A program made the translations under genes and the position numbers. The notes under the pieces were generated by a model. It did no database searches. It was given only the letters and a program-made list of their open reading frames with translations, and was not told where the DNA came from. Below, one piece after another: positions 16,905-30,400 of a stretch of DNA of 64,000 nt (position 1 is the first letter of the stretch; every line of letters starts with the position of its first letter). Source of the stretch: Luscinia megarhynchos (lineage: Eukaryota > Chordata > Aves > Passeriformes > Turdidae); the NCBI GenBank assembly GCA_034336665.1, contig CM067588.1, positions 5,086,655 through 5,150,654 on the forward strand. Direction: 5' to 3'.

Positions 16905-17752
16905 CCTGAGCTGCACAGGGCTGCACAGAGATGTACAGAGCTGCACAGGGCTGCACAGAGCTGCACAGGGCTGTACCAGAGCTGCACAGAGCTGCACAGA
17001 GCTGCACAGAGCTGCACAGAGCTGCACCAGTGCTGCACCAGAGCTGCACAGAGCTGTATAGACATGTACAGAGCTGCACAGAGCTGCACCAGTGCTGCAC
17101 CAGAGCTGCACAGAGCTGTATAGAGCTATATAGAGCTGCACAGAGCTGCACCAGTGCTGCTCAGAGATGTACAGAGCTGCACAGGGCGGCACCAGTGCTG
17201 TACAGAGCTGCACAGAGCTGCACAGGGCTGCACAGGGCTGCACAGGGCTGCACCAGAGCTGCACAGGGCTGCACAGAGCTGCACCAGGGCTGCACAGAGC
17301 TGCACCAGTGCTGCACAGAGCTGTACCAGAGCTGCACAGAGCTGCACCAGTGCTGTACAGAGCTGCACCAGAGCTCTACAGAGCTGCACCAGTGCTGCAC
17401 AGAGCTGCACAGGGCTGCACAGAGCTGCACAGAGCTGCACAGAGCTGCACCAGTGCTGCACAGAGCTGTACCAGAGCTGCACAGAGCTGCACAGAGCTGC
17501 ACCAGTGCTGCACAGAGCTGTACCAGAGCTGCACAGAGCTGCACAGAGCTGCACCAGTGCTGCACAGAGCTGCACAGAGCTGCACAGAGCTGCACCAGTG
17601 CTGCACAGAGCTGTACCAGTGCTGCACAGAGATGTACAGAGCTGCACCAGAGCTGTACAGAGCTGCACAGGGCTGTACAGAGCTGTACAGAGCTGCACCA
17701 GAGCTCTACAGAGCTGCACCAGTGCTGCACAGAGCTGCACCAGTGCTGCTGC
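16905..17752. repeat. 10/11-base satellite-like array (GCTGCACAGA)
   Basis: About 80 copies of GCTGCACAGA and GCTGCACCAGT/A, arranged in higher-order groups that alternate CACAG and CACCAG. All frames are open over hundreds of bases, so the long frames here are shadows of the repeat. Confidence 0.93.
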
Positions 17753-19065
17753 CTCCTCCACACGGGCACTGCTGGGCTCTGTCTGTGACCAGTGTGAGCC
17801 CCAGGGGCTGTGCCCACCCCTCAGCCCAGCCTGGGAGGGCAGCAAAGGTGGGAGCAGCTCCTGCTTTACCTGGGCAGCTCAAGGCTCATGCACAGCCTTG
17901 CTGCAGGTGCAGCATTTTGGGGGAGCTGCACCAGGAGCAAACAGCGTGTCCATGCCACACACAGGGACAATCTGTGCCTTACAGGGGGCTCCAAAATGCC
18001 CCATTAATTTAAACTTCTGCCCTGGATGCTGCAGGGGGAGGCTGTGGGGGGGTTTGCTGGCTGGCACCAGGGGTGCAGAGACCCCTCCTTTCCACCACCT
18101 GGAAAAGCCAAAACCCTTCAGAGGGGAGCTGGACACTTTCCTAATGGAATATTTTCCTGTTTAGAAAATGAGGACGTGACAAAAATAACGCTGTTGCCCT
18201 GCAAAGATAATTTTATCAAGGTCCTGGTGGGAGCAGGCACAGTGCCAGCCCGTGCCCTGCCAGCTCTGCCCCGTGTCCCTGTGCCCAGCCCCTCCTGCTC
18301 CAGGGGGATATTGGGGATTCTGTGCTGACCCCCTGTGGGTCAGGGCACGGGGAGCTTCATGGGATGGGGAAAGGAGCTGGGGGGAAAAAGGAAAACCAAA
18401 TTTAAGGGCAAATCCTGAGCCTTTGCTTTGCTGTGCAAGTGGTGTTGAAGGGATTTGGGATGAGTGCTCTGCTGCAGTGCTGGGCTGGGTGTGGAGCAGC
18501 TCCTGAGCTCTGTGCTGGGCAGAGCTGTCCCTCCATGGCAGCACGGGCCCAGCTGTGCCACAGCTGGAGCTGGGCAGGGGCTGCAGAGCGAGCCTGGGCT
18601 CACAGGGTTGCTGCACTTTGGAGCCAGCTCCCAGAGTGATTGGAATTCAGAGCTAAAGTAGGTCAGTGGCTTCTCAGTTCAAAGTTTTATTTGCTGTCAG
18701 AACAGGTTTTCAGAACAGGAATCGGAATTTCGTCAGGAATTCCTGAAATGCTTTTAAAGGAGATCATGGTAATTAGCAAAGCCAGTGATGATTTAAATCT
18801 CTGCTGGAATAAGGAGGCAGTTTGTTGGTCAGGTTTGAATTAAAATGGGAAATGAAAAGATTAGGTGGAGGAAAACCTCTTTTATTACTGATATCATTAA
18901 TCTTGCAACTGAGAGTCGTCAAAAAGTTACAACATGAGACATAATTTCTTATCCCTGACAAAATCCTCCTAAGTTTTCCTGCCTGGCTCAGTCCTGCAGC
19001 ACAGGGCATGTCCTGCCCATGTGGATGATCCTGGGCATGGGGAGCAGCAGCAGTGCTCACCTGCT

Positions 19066-19660
19066 CCTGGAGGAGAGATTTCTGCACAGCAACGTCCTGG
19101 AGAAGAGATTTCTGCACAACAGTGTCCTGGAGAAGAGATTTCTGAACAGCAATGTCCTGGAGGAGAGATTTCTGCACAACAGTGTCCTGGAGAAGAGATT
19201 TCTGCACAGCAATGTCCTGGAGGAGAGATTTCTGCACAGTAATGTCCTGGAGAGGAGATTTCTGCACAGCAATGTCCTGGAGGAGAGATTTCTGCACAGT
19301 AATGTCCTGGAGAAGATATTTCTGAACAGCAATATCTTGGAGAAGAGATTTCTGCACAGCAATGTCCTGGAGAAAAGGATTTCTGCACAACAATGTCCTG
19401 GAGAAGAGAATTTCTGCACAGCAATGTCCTGGAGATTTCTGCACAACAATGTCCTGGAGGAGAGATTTCTGCACAGCAATGTCCTGGAGAAGAGATTTCT
19501 GCACAGCAATGTCCTGGAGGAGAGATTTCTGCACAGCAATGCCCTGGAGGAGAGATTTCTGCACAGTAATGTCCTGGAGAAGAGATTTCTGCACAGCAAT
19601 GTCCTGGAGAAGAGAATTTCTGCACAGCAATGTCCTGGAGAAGAGAATTTCTGCACAGCC
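19066..19660. repeat. 30-base minisatellite upstream of LAMB3
   Basis: About 20 nearly exact copies of a 30-base unit, GAGATTTCTGCACAGCAATG plus TCCTGGAGAA. Thirty is a multiple of three, so several frames stay open across it. Confidence 0.93.
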
Positions 19661-20139
19661 ATGTCCCCTCCATCAGGGCAGGGGATGTCCCGTGACTCAG
19701 AGCCGATTTCCTGCAGGAGTGAATGGTGTTTGCTTTGCAGGGAATGTCTCGCCCAGCCCGCTGAGGGCTGTGGGCACAGCCTGGCACAGGTTAGCTCATG
19801 CTGAGCTGGGGAGGAAGTCGAGCCCTGTGAGCATCCCCCGTCTGTCCCACTGATCCCAGGCTGCTCCAGTGGACATTTCACTTGCTGTGCTGCAATTTTG
19901 CCATCATTACAGTCTCCACCTGTAACACATTCCCTCCCTGCTGCCCTGGACAAGGCAGCCTGGAGCTGTCCCAGCCCCCTGACTCCCACCAGGGCCCTGG
20001 ATCAGGGATCCCAGGCTCTGCCACCCGCTCACAGCTGGCTTTTGCCCTTCCCATTTCCATGGATATTCTGTAAACGAGCCTTCTCCTCGGTTTTGTTCCT
20101 GTCAGAGCTTGTGGAGCCTGGAATCGCAGGTGGTGTTTG

Positions 20140-21012
20140 CTCTGGCAAGCCTGGGCTCGGTGGGAAGCGGGGGGTTCGCTCCCCGCCGTGCAGAGCCGTG
20201 CGGGCAGCTCGGGGCGCGTCCCGTCGCTCCCTTTCCCTTTCAGACATCCCGGGGTTTCTCCCGGCTCCCCCCGAGCCGCCGGGGCGGGGGCTGCGGGAGG
20301 AATGCGGCGTTACCGCATTGCTGAGCGCGCCCAGGTGAGCCACACCTCGGCCCGCCTTCCACTCACACCGGAGCCTCAGGGACTGTATTTATCTTTAATT
20401 TTTTTCCAGCTCTGTGCGTCCCCCTGCTCGGAGCTGCTGGTCACTCGGGGTGGGGACAGGAGCAGACACCTGGAGTCACCTGGTGGGTCCTGCTGAGCCC
20501 TCACCTGGGTGGGATGGGAGGTGACTTTGGCGTTATTTCACTCAAGTAAATAAAGATTTATTGAGGATGAAAAGCTGTTCTAGCTGAAACTCAGCGTGTG
20601 AGCAGTGCTGGACTGCGCTCCCAGCAGTCCTCACTTCAAGCAAGTTTTTAAAAGTTTCTTACTTTGCTGGGGCAATAAAATAATAAAAAAGCTGTGCTGC
20701 AGTTTGATGAGGCGCTGATGGGTCACTGCCCCTCGGCTGGCGCTGAGCTCGCGGCGCAAGCCCTGCCCGGGCGGGTGGGCGAGCAGAGCCGGGCTCAGCC
20801 GGGCTTTCCCCGCTGCCCTGCTGCGCCCGTCTGGGAGCTGGCATGAGCTGTGCGCCAGCAGGGTGTGGATGTCTGGCGATCCTGAATCACTCCTTTATCA
20901 TCACTGCACCCACGGGCGCCTTCCCCGCAGGTGAGGCAGCTGCTTTAAAGCTGCGAGCCCCGCCGCGCTCGGAGGCGCTCGGGGCTGCCGGGGGGACACG
21001 GGCGCAGCGCAG
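20140..21012. promoter_or_regulatory. LAMB3: GC-rich blocks, candidate LAMB3 promoter and 5' UTR exon
   Basis: Two GC-rich, CpG-containing segments (20150-20340 and 20720-21012) end in good plus-strand donors, GCCCAG|GTGAGC (after 20334) and GCGCAG|GTGAGG (after 21012). Either could be the non-coding first exon that splices to the acceptor before 21463. An ERV/LTR-like piece (20520-20690) lies between them. Confidence 0.3.
20520..20690 (-). mobile_element. Possible LTR fragment
   Basis: On the minus strand a TTTAAAA-like box is followed by AATAAATCTTTATTTACTTG, resembling an LTR U3-R segment. Ends and family are not defined. Confidence 0.3.
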
Positions 21013-21497
21013 GTGAGGTTTGGGGCAGCTGCTGGTGTGTGCTGGCAGCGTTTCCTCCCACGGGGCTCCTTTCCCCGCAGGAGACACTCACGGCAGGTTT
21101 TTATGGTTTTTCTCGTTGTCCGGGCATGAGGCGAGTTTGGATGCGGGACTGAGTCTGGAGGAGCGGGGCGAGGGTGGGGCTGGAGCACGGGGAAGGGGCG
21201 GCTGGGGCTGGCCGGGCTGTGTGTGCTCGCTCCATCCCTTCCCTTCCAGCCCCGCATTTCCCCCTGGCACCAGCGGGGCTGGGGCAGGGGCTCTTTGCCG
21301 CACGGGCAAATTCAGTTTGAGCATCTGATTTTCCTCTTTATTATTCTTGATCCCCTCCCCCATGTTATTCTGTGTAGATTAATTAGAAGTATCTCCATGC
21401 AAAGTGAGAAGGAAGGAGGAGCTGGACTGAGCTTTTGAACCGATGTTTTCTGCTCTTTTCAGTCTCTGCAAACTTGCCCAGGTGTGTCTGTGGCCGA

Positions 21498-24400
21498 ATG
21501 GAGCCTCTGTGCCAGCTGTGGCCGTGGGCAGTGCTTGTCCTGCTGGGTAAGGCTCACTCACAGAGCTCCAAACGGGCAGGGGTGCAGCTGGCTAAACAGC
21601 AACGCTGCTGCTGGGAGATCTGGTTGTGGTGCTGGGGGTTGGCAGGAGGCTGCTGCTCTCTGCCCTGAGCAGCAGGGCTGGCTCTGGGGACAGGGGACAC
21701 CAACCTGGGCTGGCTCTGGGGACGGGGGACACGGGACATCAACCTGGGCTGGCTCTGGGGACAGGAGACACCAATTTGGGCTGGTCAGTTTGATGGGCAA
21801 AGCACAGAGCACCCCTGCAGCCCAAAACCTGGGGCCAGGGCAAGGAAGTGCTTTGGAAGTAGCTATTGGTACAAAGCACTATTATTAAAATAAAGGTACC
21901 TCGGGGTGAAACTCCCTTCTCTTTGTTGGCACAGCGTGGGGAGGTTGTCCCAGGCACGGCCTCATGCTTTGGTGCAGCAAACTGTTCTGGGGGGCTGGTT
22001 GGTGTCCGTGCCTCCCTGGCACAGCCCTGATCCCTTTTGCTGCTGTTGCAGCCGCCCCGCAGCTGCTGGGAGCACAGAGAGCCTGCTCCCAGGGCGCCTG
22101 CTACCCTGCCCCCGGGGACCTGCTGCTGGGACGAGCCCCCCGCCTGAGAGCCTCCTCCACCTGCGGCCTCAGCCAGCCTGAGACGTACTGCACTCCCCAC
22201 GGACAGGTACAGCCCTGCCGACCCCACCCAAACCTCCGGGCATGGCAGTGCCTTCATCCCTCCCCTCCTCCCCCCGGCAGGGATGTGCCAGGCACTCTGA
22301 GCTGCGCCCCTGGAGCTGCCCCTGCCCGTGGCTGGGGTGGAATGGGATGAGCTTTAAGGTGCTTTCCAACCCAAATCATTCTGTGGGGCTGGGATTTGTC
22401 CCCCCGCAGCCCTGCGGGGTCATTGCTCCACCTGGAGTCCTCACGGGAGGGGACAGCAGGGACAGCAAGGCTCTGGCATGAGCACTGTGTGTGAAACACC
22501 CCAAACCCTCCCGGACATTTTAGTTATAACTAAACTCGTATTTTACTTGTCATAAATGGGAACATCTCAGGCCTTTCACAAAGACTTGGAGAAGCTGCTG
22601 AAGTGAACAACTGTTTCCAATCACTGCTGTGTGGGGGCAGGAGATCCTGCTGGGGACATCCAGCTGCAGCTCCCCAGAGCTGCCCCCGAGGCACAGGGAG
22701 AGTTTGAGGATAAATCTGCCTGAGCACAGCGCTGAGAGCTGCAGGGGTGAAGTGCCCCTGGTGGGAGCAGTCCCTGCAGCCTTGCTGGGGCTGCTGTTAA
22801 CCCCAAAGTGCCTCGGGAGGAGCCCGAGGGTTCAGAGCAGGACAGGCAGAAAGGGTCCTGGGAGAGATGCTCCAGAGGAAAGGAGCTGGCAGCTCTCCAG
22901 CGGGGCAGTGTTTTCTGAAGCAGTGAGTCAGTCTCCTGCTTTTAATTCCCCTGCAAACTGAAGGCCAAGATGTGGCTGTGAGTGGATTTGTTGTGGAGCC
23001 AGTGGTGTCCTGGCTGGGCTGGAGAGGTTTCCACTCATCCCTGAGCTCAGGGATGGCCCAGAGGGGTGTGAGCATCAAATCCTCCTGGATGCTGGGCTGG
23101 CTGCAGCATCTCTCCTCCCTCAGGTCCTTTTCTGGGCTGACAGTCACAGTCAGGCATTTCCTCCACTCCCTTTTTCTGGAGCTCTTCTGCTGCTCTCAGG
23201 GACCTGGATTTGTGCTCACCACACAAAGAAACTGTTTCCCGTGGCTTTATTAGTTTTTCCTTCCAGATTTCTGCTTATAGATGAGGGAAATTGCTCATAA
23301 ATGTGCCTCTGATGAGGCACTGAGTTTTGGCAGTGGCTTTTATTTGAAAAGGGGGCATGGAGACCTTGTGCTTGGGAGGTGAGTGTGGACCAAAACCCTG
23401 ATTAAGCAGCTGGAATGGCCTGTGACCCCCTTTGCTGACCCTGGGAGCTCTTTTAAAAGGCATCACTGTGATCCTCTGCATCATTTGGAATCTTTGAAGT
23501 GGAGCCTGGCCATGTCTGCTGGCTGTGCTACCCCTGGAGCAGGAGTGACCTGCTGGGTTAGGCAGGGAGTGAGGCTGCAGTTCTCTCTTCCAGGCTACAA
23601 ATCCCCAAACTTGGTTTTCATATCCCTCATCCCTTACAAGTACCAGGGTTAAGGGGATATAGATCACTAACATAATTAACATTATGTGGAGTTGGGTTCT
23701 CCAGTTCTAGCTCTGGGAATGGGGTCTTTGCTTCCTTACATTTTGCTCCTTTCCTTTACTGAGATGAGAGATTCAGAGTTACTGATAGCAAATCCCCCAA
23801 TTTCTGTTCTGCAGCTGTAATTGCTGATGGAGGTTTGATTATAGCAGCTCTCAACTTCGGAGAAATCCCCATTCAGCATTTCCTAATTTTCCCCTCCCTT
23901 TCCCTACTTCCCTAATTTAAGCAAAACTGAACTCGATTTCCCTATTCCCATCCTATAAAAAGCAAGCACGTTTAATTTATAGGCTCTTTTTTGGTTGCAA
24001 GCCTTGCTCTTGCTCAGTTGCCAAATAGGTACAAATCTGGAGGTGGTTTTGCAACCTCAGCAGAGGGCATGAGACGAGGGGTTGCTGTCGCTGCTGCAGC
24101 GCCCTGCTGGCCCCAGGGCCCTCTTTTGCAACTCTGGTGGTCACTCATCAACTTCAGCCTCTGCTCCATTGTCTGCCCCAGCTGCAGATCCCTCTAACCT
24201 TTATACTTTGCACTCCTGATTGCCCCATCCCTGGCGGGGGGCTCGGTGAAGCGCAGAAAGGACACTCAGCACTGCCATTTATAGCACAGGGCAGTGAGCA
24301 GGGCAGGGGGGAGTGGGGGCAGGCAGGCCAATGGTCTGCTCTGGAAATCACTCAGTGCTTGGGAGGTGCTGCTGGAGCCAGCTGGGCAGGGAAACTGAAA

Positions 24401-27400
24401 ATAAAACAGGAAAAGAAGCGAGGGTGGGTTTGGAGACAGGGAGGTGCTGAGGGAAAGGCTCGGTGTGAAAGACTCTGATGGACTGAGGTGTGAGTCAAGC
24501 CAGTCAACACTTCTCTCCTTTAATTATAGAACATTACATATGTAAATGTGTGTGTTACACATGGAAATATGTATGTTATATATTAAATATGTATGTAGAT
24601 ATGTAAATGTATGCACAGCACTGAGGAGCAGGGAGCAGCTCCCACTGGAGCCTCCGGCCAAGGGGAGGCACAGGGTGGCTCTCCCAGACACCCCTGAGCA
24701 CCCCTGTGAGATCCTGGAGAGCAGGAGAGGAGCAGGAGGGGAGCAGAGCTGTGTGCCTGAGCTGCTGGTGTGGAGCAGGCTGGGGCTGTGACTGGGGCTC
24801 CTCACCCTCCAGCCCTGGGACACTTTTGATATTTAAAATGTTGTTTGCATAGGATTTTCTGCCCTCTGATCTTTGTGGGCACTCGGTGGATGTGGAGGGT
24901 GGGCTGTCAGTCTATCAGCTCTGGTGTCAGGGTGACATGGCCGTGGGGATTGAGAGCAGAGCTTCCAGGGGAGGGAGATGTGAGCCCTCTGGAGCTCCTG
25001 GCACAGCACTGATGGATGGTGGCAGCTGCCTGGCAGGGCTGCTTGCAGCATCTCCGGAGCCTCAGCACCAGCTCCTCTTCGGCTGCTTCCAAAAATAGCG
25101 GCCAATGTCTGCCAGGAGGGAAGTGCCAGACAGGTCTGGAGCCCGGCTGGTGCTGGCTAGTGCTTACATCTGCTGGGCCACCTGCCTGAGTCACTCAGGG
25201 AGCTGCAGCCCACCCCACAGGCTGTGCTGCCCAGCTCGCCTTGCTCCACACCCACAGCAAGTTCACAGGGACACTGCATGCACGGGGAGCAGCTGGGGTG
25301 GGATGGGACCGAAGCTTGGCTTCCAGTTGGGGTTTTTCTTCGTCAGGTCAGGGGTTTGCACTGAATAATTAGTGCTCCCGATGGGCTGAAGGTAATGCAG
25401 CAACCACAGCTGCTGCTCAGTGCTTATCTCATCAGGCACGCCCTGCTCTTTGCTGCACGGATGTGCCCCTACCTGCTGAAGAAAAAGCCTCTTTCCCATC
25501 ATTTTTTCCCTCCTGCCTTCCCTGTATCTCATTTTTTGGCTGCAGATTGGCACATGCTGGAGACGTCTCGTCACTGCCTGGCAGCCGAGCTGCAGAGGCA
25601 GCAGCACCCGGGCGGGGTGTGGGATAAGCTGGTGCAGTTTGGGGTTTGCAGCCTGTCAAACCATCCTGGCAGGTTTCAGATGGAGTTCTGCTGGTGTGAG
25701 AACAGAAGGGGTGAGGAAAACAGCACCCACGTGCTTGCTTTTAAGCGAGGGAGAGGAACTTCATTTCCTTGAGCCTCATCCCAGGGATGTTTGTCCAACT
25801 CGTGTCTTCACCCATCTCTGCTGCCCCCTCTGAATCCGGGGAAAAAGCCAAGCCGGGGCAGAGCCCTCTCTGTGTTTTGAACATCACCTCACTGATTTTG
25901 AGTGGCATTTCCACCCAGCCAGGCAAGGAAGTGATATTGGTGTCATGGCAAGGAGAACATCTTTGGGCCAGGCTGGGATTTTGGGGTGTCCTTGTGGGAA
26001 CTGGACTCAGTGATCCCGTGGCTCCCTTTCAACCCCACAATTCTGTGGTAGATCTGTGTTCCAAAACTGAATCCCAGTCCAGTTTAGTGAATACCAGCTG
26101 CCCACTGGGAAGTTTAACCATGATGACAGAGCCATGGGAGCTTCTGCTGCCTTTTCCCATGGCAGATGTATGGATTTCTTCCCAGGCATGACAAGCCCTG
26201 CTCCACAGGCATGTCCTGCAGATAACTCTGCTGGAATAGAGACTGTCCTGCAGAAAATGGGTTGGGATAGGGAATTACATAACTTGGCTTTGCAGCTGCC
26301 TTTGTCCCCCATGTAACTTACAGCTGGTCTCACCCCATTGTTTAATAACCCAAAATCTCGGTGTATGTATAAATTTCAGATTGTTCCCAGATAAAATTGG
26401 AATGGCAATTGCTGTCCCTATGGAATATTGGTTGTGCAAGGGCTGCCTGGTGGGAGGCTGAGTGCCAGGAGCCTGACAGACACAGTGCTGAATCCCTGCC
26501 ACGGGCTGGGACCCCCGAGGTCTCTGTTCCACGGCTCAGCTTCGCTTTCTGCTGATGAACTAGTGCAGTTTATTTTGGGCTGAGCTCCTGTGCCAGGAGG
26601 TTTTTATTTCAAGGGCTCTCTGCTCATGTTAAAATGGCAGCAGGAGCTCCTGAAATAGCTTTGGTCAGGCAGCATCAGGTTGAAATCGTGTGAGATCTGC
26701 TGCCCTGCACGAGCAGAGAGGCTGCTCAGGAGCTGGGTCACAAGGCCAGGCCAGGAGGAGAGCAGCACAGCCCTGCAGAACTGTCACCTGGGCATTTCCA
26801 AGTTGTCCTTTGTGGACTTTTCCCCCCTTCCATTTATTTCTGAGACATGACTCTATTTATTCCGAGCACAGTGGTTTTCCCTCCCACAGAACTGTGTTGT
26901 GAATTATCTTTCAAAAGTCTGGAATGAATTTCCCTTAATCCCAGAAGCTCCAAACCCCATATTTTGGAGTAGCTTGGAGGCACAGAGGGTGAGAAGTGAT
27001 TTCCTGGCAGACCCACAAGCTCTTTTACCTTCCTAAAATGGCCCTGGCAGCCCTTCCCCAGCACAGCTCTGGACGTGCAGGGAGGCAGCGCTGCCCCGGG
27101 GCGGCTGACCCAAAATCTTCCCTGCCATTTATCACGTAATTGCCATTTATCACATAATTGCCATTTTTCACATAGTGCTGCAGCACTCTGTGCTCCTGGC
27201 CCAGCTCCCAGGGATCCACTGAGCCTGGTTAAAAAAACAAACAAAAAACATTGAAAAGGGCTAAGGTACGTGCTGGTAAATCTCTCCTCATCTTGGGCTG
27301 TAATTTTTGGTAATTCCCTCTGTCCCAAGGAACTTTGAGACACATAGTCACAGCTGGTAAGAGCAAATCCTGCTATTGTGCAATACAGGGGTTTCACAAT

Positions 27401-30400
27401 TTACTCGGAGGAGGTGAAATGAATTTGGCTTCCAGTGTTAATTTTAGTCGTAATTTTAAAAACTGAGAAAAAAGGGGGGGAAAAGAGGCGATTTTTGCAC
27501 CCAGCCGGCCCTGGGCTGCCTGGGAAGGGTTTGTCTCACACAGCTGAAGCCACATCTTGATTTAGCACCACGTTGGAAGTGGCTGCAGCTGCATTGTGCC
27601 GCTGTCCTGCCTGTGTGAATGATCTCATAAGTATGCACGAGTCACTGCTAATGAATAATTTAGCCGAGATTAACCTTTCCCCTCGCAGGAAACCTTCCCT
27701 TTCTCCTTTGCTAAGCACAGTCAGAACTGGTGGGAAGTTTAATCACCGTTGGCAATTGTTCAGTAGATTATTTCTGTGGGTAATTCCTGCAGCTCCCTGA
27801 CAATTTGCTGCTCGTGGCCATTATCTGAAATGAGCTCTGCCTAGACCTGATTAAATTATTTGTGATTCTCACTGGTAGAGCCAGGGAAATTGCATGATTA
27901 TATATTTTCAGTGCTATGTTTGCTTACTTTGTGATATTGTTATAAATATTGTAGTTTGCCAACTCCTGTGCTGGGGTATTTATAGACAGAGAACATAAAG
28001 ATTGTGGAAAATATGGAAACAGATGGGTTTCAAGGGAGGATCTCGCTGGGGAAGGGTTCCCGGGCCTGGGACAGAGCAGATTCAGGTCTGGGCTGTGTTA
28101 GGAATGAAAGCACAGACTAATTTTTATAAACACAAATTAATTTTTAGAGGGGGAAATGAGAAATTGTGGTGTCACAGTGGCCCAGTGGCTGCCACCTCCT
28201 GCTGCTCTCCTGAGCACAGACCTGTCCCTCCCCAGGCCCTGCTCAGGGCTGGATTTGGCTCCTCTGTTTCAAGCACCCGTGGAAGGTTTTAGCACAGGGT
28301 GGCTGTGAAGTGCTGCCTGTCACTTGTCACCTCCCATGTCCCTGCTGTCACTGAAAGCCGATTCCTCACTGGGCCCCAAACCTGCCCGTGCCCCTGGTGT
28401 CACTGCAGCCCTGCCAGGGGATCTCATTGCCCTCGCTGTGCCAGCTGTGCCCCTGCCAGGCCCTGTCCCCTCCTGTCCCCTCCTGTCCCCCAGACCCACT
28501 CTGCACCCAGGGTGACCTTTCTGAGCTGCCAGGGCTGGCTCCTGCCATCTCTGGCAAACTCTGCTCGATGCTCCCTGATCCCTCAGGCTCTGGGGTGGCT
28601 CAGTGTGACAGACGTGTCCCACTGCTCCATTTGGGAGGTTCCTCTGCTGCTCAGGCCACTGACAGCTCAGAATCCCACAAGGTTTGGGTTGGAGGAGAGG
28701 ATGTAGTTCCAGTGCCCTGTCTCAGACACCTTCCAAAATCCCAGGGTGCTCCCAGCCCCACCCAACCTGGCCTTGGACACTTCCAGGGATGGGGCAGCCA
28801 CAGTTTCTCGGGATACCCTGTTTCCCACCAGGCTGGAGGTGCTGAGCCCTTCATTTCACGCCCTGAACAGAATCTTTCCCCTGCCAGTGGCCTCTGCAGT
28901 CCCTGGAGTTTGCTCCTCTCCAAGTGCTTCAGTTGGGGCCTCCCTGTGTCCCTCTGGGATGCTGCTGTGGGCTCTGGCACCATCTCTTCATTCCCCATCA
29001 TCCCCTAAGTCCCCATCTCCCAATTCCACATCATCTCCTAATTCCCCATCATCTCCTAATTCCCCATCAACCCCTAATTCCCCATCTCCCAATTCCACAT
29101 CTCCTAATTCCACATTTCCCAATTCTCCATCATCTCCGAATTCCCCATCATCATCTAATTCCCCATCTCCCAATTCCCCATTATCTCCTAATTCTCCATC
29201 CCCTAATTCCCCATCATCCCCTAATTCCCCATCATCCCCTAATTCCCCATCATCTCTGAATTCCCTCCATCATCCCCTAATTCCCCATCATCTCCTGAAT
29301 TCCCCATCATCTCCTAATTCTCCATCATCCCCTAATTCCCCATCATCCCCTAATTCCCCATCATCTCCTAATTCCCTCCATCATCTCTGAATTCTCCATC
29401 ATCCCCTAATTCCCCATTCCCCCGGGCTTCCCTTCCCCACCTTGGTCTCACCTGGGTGTCTCCATCCCCGTTTCCCGGTGGTCCTCGCCCATCCTGCTCG
29501 CCCACCCTTGCCCTTGGCTGCTGCCCAGCCCTTCCCCACTCCCGGCTCTTGCTCAACCCGTCCCCTGCTCTCTGCCCGTTCCTGAGCCGGCTCAGGAGCC
29601 CCGCGGCGGTGGCTGCTGGTGCCTGCAGGGAGCGTTGCCTGGTTAGTGACATTTTGGGTATTTGTTTGCTCCCCGGGGACCGTTTTCTCCCGTCCCCACA
29701 TTCCCCGCGCTAGATCTCTGTTTATTCCTTGGATTACTTGCACAAGTGAAGGGCTGAACTTTGAGCCACTCGACTTCCACCCCCTGGCTTCTCACCCACT
29801 GCTCGCTCCTGCTCTGCTCCCCGGGGAGAGCCCTGGGGGCCGAGCATCGCCCGGAGCCCTGGATAGGAGAGAAAGGCTCCTCTGCCCCCAGACAGCCCTG
29901 CTGTGTGGAAAGGGCAAACCAGTCCTGAAAAGCTGCAAAGGGCTTTCTATCGAGTGTTGGCGTTGTGGAAACCAGGGGGGTTGCTTTAAAAAACCGCAGT
30001 TTTGATGGTTTGCCAAAAATTTGTGTTAGTCAAAAGCATTTTGGGTTTATAGTCCATAAAATCTTGAACTGTGGTTTTTACCAAGGTGTGGAGAGGGAGC
30101 ACTTGAGGCCTGTGTTGGCAATCTTGTGATCGTGGTCCTTCATCTCTAACTGAGCTGTGCTGATGCTCCTTGGTCCTTACCGCATCCACCTTGCCCTTCC
30201 TGAACATCCCTGGGCCCTCCACCTTTGGCACGCTGGGATGGTCACTCCTGCTGTCCTTTCTTTTGCAGTGGAGCATGAAATGCTGCAGGTGTGACTCGAG
30301 GCTGCCCCACAGCTACAACGGGCACCGCGTGGAGAACGTGCTGTCCTCGGCCGGCCGCGCGCGCTGGTGGCAGTCCCAGAACGGTGAGGGGCACAAACTG

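Noticed and set aside
15480..17150. Long open frames (over 200 to 500 codons) in both directions across the triplet and GCTGCACAGA arrays
   Set aside because: They follow from repeat units without stop codons, have no conserved domain and no splice or start context.
19066..19660. Regular 30-base repeats resembling a CRISPR array
   Set aside because: Units are directly adjacent with no spacers, in a vertebrate genome.
24535..24610. Possible microRNA hairpin in the ATGTATGT stretch
   Set aside because: Simple AT-rich repeat with no recognised mature sequence.
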